Positions 38,311-43,271 of a DNA stretch of 43,271 bases are shown here, piece by piece (position 1 is the first letter of the stretch; every line of letters begins with the position of its first letter). The stretch covers positions 1-43,271 of the forward strand of contig CAJTUB010000013.1 of NCBI GenBank assembly GCA_910579465.1. Reading direction: 5' to 3'. This DNA is from an uncultured Lachnospiraceae bacterium. GTDB taxonomy: Bacteria > Bacillota > Clostridia > Lachnospirales > Lachnospiraceae. Made by a program: the position numbers and the translations under genes. The notes under the pieces were generated by a model. The model was not told the DNA's origin. It was given only the letters and a program-made list of their open reading frames with translations, and did not search any database.

Positions 38311-40401
38311 ATGGGAGAGAATAGTAATAACGACGGGAAGAAGGGCAAGGGACCGCAGAGCAACAAGACCGGCATGATTTTTTGCTTAATTGTTGCGCTG
38401 GTTATGGTAATGATGTTCTTTTATATGATGAATCAGATTCAGGACAGTACCAACCAGTCGGTGTCCTATGATGTTTTTCTTGAAATGCTGGAAGGGGGAA
38501 AGGTGTCTGAGGTCAAGGTGGATTCGGACAGCGGAAGGATTATTATTGTTCCGAAGAAGGATGCGCAGACGCTTTCCGATTTTAAAATAACCTATTATAC
38601 CGGGATTCTGGAGGACGGCAATAAGATTCAGGAGCGCTGCGAGGCGGCAGGGGTTACGTATGCCCGCGTTACGGTGGATAAGACGAATACGGTCCTGCAG
38701 TCGATTTTGAGCTATGTCGTCATGTTTGCGATTATTTATGGCGTCATGTTCCTGGTGTTCCGGATGCTCAGCCGGAGCAGCGGCGGCATGATGGGCGTCG
38801 GCAAGAGCAATGCCAAGGTTTATGTCGAGAAGGAGACCGGAGTGACGTTTAAGGATGTCGCGGGACAGGAGGAGGCAAAGGAGTCTCTGACCGAGATGGT
38901 CGACTTCCTTCATAATCCGGGGAAGTATACCCGTATCGGCGCAAAGCTGCCGAAGGGCGCACTGTTGGTCGGACCTCCTGGTACCGGTAAGACGCTGCTT
39001 GCAAAGGCAGTGGCAGGAGAGGCGAAGGTTCCGTTTTTCTCGCTGTCCGGCTCGGATTTTGTCGAGATGTTTGTCGGCGTGGGCGCCTCCCGTGTGCGTG
39101 ATTTGTTTAAGCAGGCGCAGGCACAGGCTCCTTGTATTATCTTTATCGATGAGGTGGATGCCATCGGTAAGAGCCGTGATTCCCATTACGGCGGCGGAAA
39201 TGACGAGCGCGAGCAGACGTTGAATCAGTTGCTTTCGGAGATGGACGGCTTTGATACGTCCAAAGGACTGGTTATCCTTGCGGCAACGAACCGTCCGGAG
39301 GTGCTTGATAAGGCACTGCTCCGTCCGGGACGCTTTGACCGGAGAATCATTGTGGATAAGCCGGACTTAAAGGGGCGTATCGATATTCTGAAGGTACATG
39401 CGAAGCATGTTTTGATGCATGACTCCGTGAATCTGGAGGAAATCGCGATGGCGACCTCAGGCGCGGTCGGCTCTGACCTTGCCAATATTATCAATGAGGC
39501 GGCAATTCTTGCGGTAAAGCAGGGAAGAACCGTGGTAACCCAGGCGGATTTATTTGAATCCGTAGAGGTGGTAATTGCCGGTAAGGAAAAGAAGGACCGT
39601 ATTCTTGGCAAGGAGGAGAAGCAGATTGTAGCGTACCATGAGGTAGGGCACGCGCTGATTGCATGTCTTGATAAGAATGCGGAGCCGGTGCAGAAGATTA
39701 CGATTGTACCGCGTACGATGGGTTCACTCGGTTATGTTATGCAGGTGCCGGAGGAAGAGAAGTATCTGATGAAGAAGGATGAGCTTCTGGCACGGCTTGT
39801 TACATTATATGGCGGACGTGCGGCAGAGGAGCTGGTGTTCGGCAAGGTGACGACCGGGGCGGCGAATGACATCGAGAAGGCAACCGCACTGGCGCGTGCG
39901 ATGGTAACGCAGTACGGCATGTCGGAGCATTTCGGCCTGATGGGGCTGGAGTCTGTCCAGAACCGTTATCTGGACGGCAGGCCGGTGCAGAATTGTGCGG
40001 ATGCAACGGCAGCGTTAGTCGATAATGAGGTCAAGGAGCTGTTAAAGACCTGCTATGATAAGGCATACCGCCAGCTTTCCGAGAACCGTGAGGTGCTGGA
40101 CCGGATTGCAGGTTTCTTAGTGGAAAAGGAGACGATTACCGGCAAGGAGTTTATGAAGCTTTACCGTGAGGTAAAGGGGATTCCGGAGCCGGAGGAGGAA
40201 AAGAAGGAAGACGGTGCGGAGAAAGAGAGCGGCACGCCGGACGGAACGGAGCGCAGTGCAGAGGAGCGTGCGGAAGCCGATGCAGCTCCGGCAGAGGAGG
40301 AACACGGGGAAGAAAAGGATGCCCCGGTGGCAGAAGCACAGCAAGAGGATAGCACCATGACGCAGGAGCATGTTGCAAAACAGGAGGGTGACAGTGTTTG
40401 A
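38311..40401 (+). CDS. ftsH: ATP-dependent zinc metalloprotease FtsH
   Basis: A 696-residue membrane AAA protease that degrades misfolded and regulatory proteins. The order is TM1 (IFCLIVALVMVMMFFYMM, about 23-40), a short external domain, TM2 (about 130-152), Walker A GPPGTGKTLLAKAVAGE (about 221), Walker B IIFIDEVDAIG, second region of homology NRPEVLDKALLRPGRFDRR, and the zinc site HEVGHALIACLD at about 443 (H-E-x-x-H). The last 70 residues are an acidic Glu/Ala-rich tail. AAAGGA precedes ATG 38311; an earlier in-frame ATG at 38251 is less likely. uvrC overlaps its end. Confidence 0.97.
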   Translation: MGENSNNDGKKGKGPQSNKTGMIFCLIVALVMVMMFFYMMNQIQDSTNQSVSYDVFLEMLEGGKVSEVKVDSDSGRIIIVPKKDAQTLSDFKITYYTGILEDGNKIQERCEAAGVTYARVTVDKTNTVLQSILSYVVMFAIIYGVMFLVFRMLSRSSGGMMGVGKSNAKVYVEKETGVTFKDVAGQEEAKESLTEMVDFLHNPGKYTRIGAKLPKGALLVGPPGTGKTLLAKAVAGEAKVPFFSLSGSDFVEMFVGVGASRVRDLFKQAQAQAPCIIFIDEVDAIGKSRDSHYGGGNDEREQTLNQLLSEMDGFDTSKGLVILAATNRPEVLDKALLRPGRFDRRIIVDKPDLKGRIDILKVHAKHVLMHDSVNLEEIAMATSGAVGSDLANIINEAAILAVKQGRTVVTQADLFESVEVVIAGKEKKDRILGKEEKQIVAYHEVGHALIACLDKNAEPVQKITIVPRTMGSLGYVMQVPEEEKYLMKKDELLARLVTLYGGRAAEELVFGKVTTGAANDIEKATALARAMVTQYGMSEHFGLMGLESVQNRYLDGRPVQNCADATAALVDNEVKELLKTCYDKAYRQLSENREVLDRIAGFLVEKETITGKEFMKLYREVKGIPEPEEEKKEDGAEKESGTPDGTERSAEERAEADAAPAEEEHGEEKDAPVAEAQQEDSTMTQEHVAKQEGDSV

Positions 40402-42259
40402 TATTGAGGATGAGTTAAAAAAGCTCCCGGCTAAGCCGGGAGTTTATATTATGCACGATAAGAACGATGCGATTCTGTATGTCGGGAAGGCGGTCAGCTT
40501 AAAGAACCGTGTGCGCCAGTATTTCCAGAGCAGCCGGAACCTGTCCCCGAAGATACAGAAGATGGTGTCAAAGGTGGCGCGGTTTGAATATATTGTCGTG
40601 GATTCCGAAATGGAAGCGCTGGTGCTGGAGTGCAACCTGATTAAAGAGCACCGGCCGAAGTACAATACGATGCTCAAGGACGACAAGCATTATCCGTACA
40701 TCCGGGTGACGGTGCAGGAGCCGTTTCCGCGGGTGCTTTTCGCGCGGACAAGGGGAAAGGATAAGGCAAAGTATTTCGGACCGTATACGAGCGGGCAGGC
40801 GGTGAAGGATACGCTGGATTTGTTGAAAAAGACCTATCAGATCCGCAACTGCAATTTGAGTCTTCCGAAGGAAAAGAGCAGCCGCCCGTGCCTGTATTAT
40901 CATATGGGACAGTGCAAGGCGCCCTGCCGCGGGGAGATTTCGCAGGAGGAATACGGACAGGCAATTGAGCAGGTGCTGGCGTTTCTCGGAGGGAACCTTT
41001 CGCCGATTACCAAACGGCTGGAGCGGCTGATGAAGGAGGCATCGGAGAATCTGGAGTTTGAGCGCGCGGCGGAGTACCGCGACTTATTGAACAGCGTAAA
41101 GCGGATGGCAGAGCGTCAGAAGGCGGATGACAGCCTGACCGTGGACCGCGACATTGCCGCGATTGCAACGGCAGGAGAGGAAGCGGTCGTGCAGGTATTT
41201 TTTGTGCGGGAAGGAAAAATGATTGGCAGGGAGCATTATTATCTGACCGGTGTCGAAGGGGAAGAGCGCGCCGCGGTGCTGCAGGAGTTTATCAAGCAGT
41301 ATTACGGCGGGACGCCGCATATTCCGAAGGAGCTGCTTTTGTCCGAAGAGATTGCGGAGCGGGTGCTGTTGGAGGAGTACCTGTCGGAGCGCTCCGGGCG
41401 GAAGGTCAGGATATTGGTGCCGAAAAAGGGAGAGAAGGAGCGTCTGGTCGAGCTGGCGGAGAAGAATGCTTCCCTGGTGCTGCAGAAGGATGCGGAGAAG
41501 ATTGCAGCAGAGGAAAAGAAAACAAAAGGAGCGGCAGATGAGATTGCAGCGCTGTTAGGACTTTCCGGGCTGGGAAGAACGGAATCCTACGATATTTCGA
41601 ATACCGCGGGCTATGCGTCGGTTGCTTCTATGGTAGTATTTGATAACGGGCGGCCGAACCGGGCAGAGTACCGGAAGTTCCGGATTAAGACGGTACAGGG
41701 GCCGGATGATTATGCCAGCATGCGGGAGGTCCTGACGAGACGTTTCTCCCACGGACTGCGTGCAAGAGAGGAAGGAAACGAGGACAATTTTTCAAAGTTT
41801 CCGGATTTGATTCTGATGGATGGCGGAAAAGGACAGGTCAATATTGCGGAAGAGGTTTTAAGGGAGCTGAACATCAATATTCCGGTCTGCGGTATGGTAA
41901 AGGACGATAAGCATCATACCCGCGGGCTGTATTTCCGGAATGAAGAGCTGCCGATGAACCAGCACGGGGAAGGCTTCCGCCTGCTCACCCGGATTCAGGA
42001 TGAAACGCACCGGTTTGCGATAGAGTACCACCGTTCCCTGCGGGGGAAGGAGCAGGTGCATTCCATTCTCGATGAAATCGAAGGAATCGGGCCGACAAGA
42101 CGCCGGGCACTGATGAAGGCGTTTGCATCCCAGGAGGCAATCCGTGCCGCCAGTGAGGAAGAACTGGCAGCGGTACCGTCCATGAATGCTGCTGCTGCGC
42201 ATGCGGTGTATATGTTTTTCCGGAAAAAGGAGGAGGCAGCGGGTCAGCCAATCCAGTAA
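40394..42259 (+). CDS. uvrC: Excinuclease ABC subunit C
   Basis: A 621-residue nucleotide-excision-repair nuclease. The GIY-YIG domain opens with KPGVYIMHDKNDAILYVGKA, the UVR motif region is near residue 205 (LERLMKEASENLEFERAAEY), the C-terminal endonuclease has SYDISNTAGYASVASMVVF and DLILMDGGKGQ, and the helix-hairpin-helix is EIEGIGPTRRRALMKAF. The start is taken as GTG 40394 because AGGAGG lies 6 nt upstream; an ATG at 40370 is in frame. It overlaps ftsH by 8 nt. Its 3' end overlaps the convergent GNAT gene by 16 nt. Confidence 0.96.
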   Translation: MFDIEDELKKLPAKPGVYIMHDKNDAILYVGKAVSLKNRVRQYFQSSRNLSPKIQKMVSKVARFEYIVVDSEMEALVLECNLIKEHRPKYNTMLKDDKHYPYIRVTVQEPFPRVLFARTRGKDKAKYFGPYTSGQAVKDTLDLLKKTYQIRNCNLSLPKEKSSRPCLYYHMGQCKAPCRGEISQEEYGQAIEQVLAFLGGNLSPITKRLERLMKEASENLEFERAAEYRDLLNSVKRMAERQKADDSLTVDRDIAAIATAGEEAVVQVFFVREGKMIGREHYYLTGVEGEERAAVLQEFIKQYYGGTPHIPKELLLSEEIAERVLLEEYLSERSGRKVRILVPKKGEKERLVELAEKNASLVLQKDAEKIAAEEKKTKGAADEIAALLGLSGLGRTESYDISNTAGYASVASMVVFDNGRPNRAEYRKFRIKTVQGPDDYASMREVLTRRFSHGLRAREEGNEDNFSKFPDLILMDGGKGQVNIAEEVLRELNINIPVCGMVKDDKHHTRGLYFRNEELPMNQHGEGFRLLTRIQDETHRFAIEYHRSLRGKEQVHSILDEIEGIGPTRRRALMKAFASQEAIRAASEEELAAVPSMNAAAAHAVYMFFRKKEEAAGQPIQ

Positions 42260-42766
42260 TGTTGGATGGTTTCGTGAAAGAACTCGCTGTAGAGCTCGTT
42301 TTCCAACTTTCCGCCGCAGTGCCGGATGACGCCGGCGGAAGCAGGATTCACCTTGTCGCAGATAAGCAGGACCTGCTCCAGACCGATACGGTGGAGAAAA
42401 AAGGAGTGCTTCCTCCAGCATACGGACGGCGTAGCCCTTTTTCCGTTCGGTCGGACGGATACAGTAGCCGATGTGACCGCCTTCTTTTAATAAGAAGTCA
42501 TTTAGCTGAAGCCGGATATTAATCATTCCGACAATACGTCCGGCATCGTCAGCGTAGAAATAGGTATAGGCTAGTGCACGGTCGTCTGGTACGTTGGCAA
42601 GGTCGATATCTGAAGCCACCTTTTTCAGCCACTCGTCACAGGTGGACTTTTCCAGATAGGAATCCAGTGCACCGGAACCGTTAATATCGGAGTGATAGTC
42701 GTAAAGCTCCCGGATAAATTCCTTTGCCCGTTCCTCATATGCCTTGCAGGGAAAGATAAACTTCAT
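42244..42766 (-). pseudogene. GNAT acetyltransferase with frameshift at a T6 tract
   Basis: From ATG 42766 (AAGGAGG upstream) the frame reads FIRELYDYHSDINGSGALDS through AYTYFYADDAGRIVGMINIR to HIGYCIRPTERKKGYAVRML, a GNAT protein. After EEALLF the frame is lost at a run of six T (42395-42400 on the plus strand as A6). With one base fewer it would continue LHRIGLEQVLLICDKVNPAS, AGVIRHCGGKLENELYSEFF and end HYWIG at 42244. The downstream frame is clearly coding, so this is a fresh frameshift, a slippage-controlled gene or a sequencing error. Confidence 0.75.
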
Positions 42767-42903
42767 AATAGGCAGGCCTCCTTTTTGCTTTTATCCGTAT
42801 ATTATTGTATAACTATAGAAGCAACAGGTGCAAGAAGAGCATCTGTCCTTAAGCTTCCACATTTATCAGATAAAAAAGTGGACAAAAAATTAGTAAAAAG
42901 TGC

Positions 42904-42932
42904 TTGACATGAAAAGGGTTCTGTGGTAAGAT
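42904..42932 (+). promoter_or_regulatory. Promoter of the tRNA-Ser genes
   Basis: TTGACA (42904-42909) and TAAGAT (42927-42932) with 17-bp spacing, 16 bp before the first tRNA. Confidence 0.75.
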
Positions 42933-42948
42933 AATCAAGCACTGTTTC

Positions 42949-43034
42949 GGAGAGTTGCCCGAGTGGTTTAAGGGGCTGGTCTTGAAAACCAGTGATTCCG
43001 AAAGGGACCGTGGGTTCGAATCCCACATTCTCCG
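42949..43034 (+). tRNA. tRNA-Ser (UGA anticodon)
   Basis: GGAGAGT (42949-42955) pairs with ATTCTCC (43027-43033), discriminator G. The anticodon arm CTGGT-CTTGAAA-ACCAG gives anticodon TGA. The long variable arm (GATTCCGAAAGGGACC) and T-arm GGGTTCGAATCCC confirm a class II serine tRNA. CCA is not encoded. Confidence 0.95.
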
Positions 43035-43102
43035 CTAGGAAGATGGTTCATAAGAATTCTTCCGGACATCAAAGCTGAATATTGACTTAGCGTCAGCATT
43101 TT

Positions 43103-43191
43103 GGAGAAATACCCAAGCGGCTGAAGGGGCTCCCCTGGAAAGGGAGTAGGTCGTTAATAGCGGCGCGAGGGTTCAAATCCCTCTTTCTCCG
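43103..43191 (+). tRNA. tRNA-Ser (GGA anticodon)
   Basis: GGAGAAA (43103-43109) pairs with TTTCTCC (43184-43190), discriminator G. The anticodon arm CTCCC-CTGGAAA-GGGAG gives GGA. The long variable arm (TAGGTCGTTAATAGCGGCG) and T-arm GAGGGTTCAAATCCCTC are class II serine features. CCA is not encoded. Confidence 0.95.
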
Positions 43192-43193
43192 TT

Positions 43194-43225
43194 CCCTTTT
43201 GTTTTTTAAAAAAACAAAAAAGGGG
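43194..43225 (+). terminator. Terminator after the tRNA-Ser pair
   Basis: CCCTTTTGTTTTTT pairs with AAACAAAAAAGGG across a short A-rich loop, an A/T-rich but long stem. Confidence 0.6.
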
Positions 43226-43254
43226 TTGACAGGAATGCAGAATGGTGCTATACT
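43226..43254 (+). promoter_or_regulatory. Strong promoter reading out of the window
   Basis: TTGACA (43226-43231) and TATACT (43249-43254) with 17-bp spacing. The transcribed gene lies beyond the window, possibly another tRNA. Confidence 0.7.
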
Positions 43255-43271
43255 GTCAAAGCTGTCGAAAA

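Noticed and set aside
38386..39186. 266-codon open frame antisense to ftsH
   Set aside because: His/Arg/Leu-rich shadow of a clear ftsH gene with no ribosome site; a codon-usage effect.
41858..42243. Extension of the minus-strand GNAT frame through the uvrC gene
   Set aside because: Residues after the T6 tract are antisense uvrC; the genuine GNAT continuation is in another frame and ends at 42244.

Overview
The window reads as the chromosome of a low-to-medium GC Firmicute of the class Clostridia, most likely a Lachnospiraceae gut anaerobe. This rests on gene content and order: tgt-yajC-TIGR04086-type membrane gene, gdpP-rplI-dnaB, ftsH-uvrC, YitT and DUF4130/radical-SAM families, strong AGGAGG ribosome sites, and the absence of respiratory genes. 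The assignment is inferred from family knowledge; no database search was run.

Positions 1-6523 are an AT-rich mobile-element graveyard. It holds an IS256 3' fragment, an IS481-type transposase gene split by a truncated IS1182-type transposase, a decayed yjdF gene that still has a promoter and a long leader, a decayed Ser/Thr kinase gene, one intact gene for a nucleoside-deoxyribosyltransferase-like/TPR protein (3268-4536), and a nearly complete but inactivated IS256 element (5039-6523). Positions 6569-13405 are accessory genes: GNATs, a gene whose ribosome site is followed by ATA, a nucleoside phosphorylase remnant, an HxlR regulator, a histidine phosphatase, a NUDIX gene coupled to an unknown gene, and an MBL-like protein with a missing metal motif.

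Positions 13492-17659 hold two tight operons. The first is a zinc macrodomain plus SirTM sirtuin pair (reversible protein ADP-ribosylation). The second is a four-gene overlapping set: CAT-like acetyltransferase, APH-like kinase, NUDIX, GNAT. Next come a hemerythrin-CheX-receiver protein, a MATE exporter, a Cu/Zn SOD, the two-gene radical SAM/DUF4130 DNA-metabolism system, a YitT membrane protein and an FAD-Rieske fusion protein. From 26382 on the content is mostly core: a protein with a FliM-like EIDAL N-terminus, an HPr-like protein, tgt, yajC, a PHP phosphatase, gdpP-rplI-dnaB, a MerR/coiled-coil protein, ftsH-uvrC and two tRNA-Ser genes.

The most unusual signal is a family of non-coding palindromic elements (about 12128, 12491, 19171, 26272, 30835, 32273, 32946). 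They share terminal inverted repeats related to TGCGGAAACTCAGG. Three full copies share a core hairpin, and their outer arms differ in sequence between copies yet pair within each copy. Several element ends stop about 4-18 bp upstream of a recognisable -35 box. This looks like a MITE-like or structured-RNA family associated with promoters.
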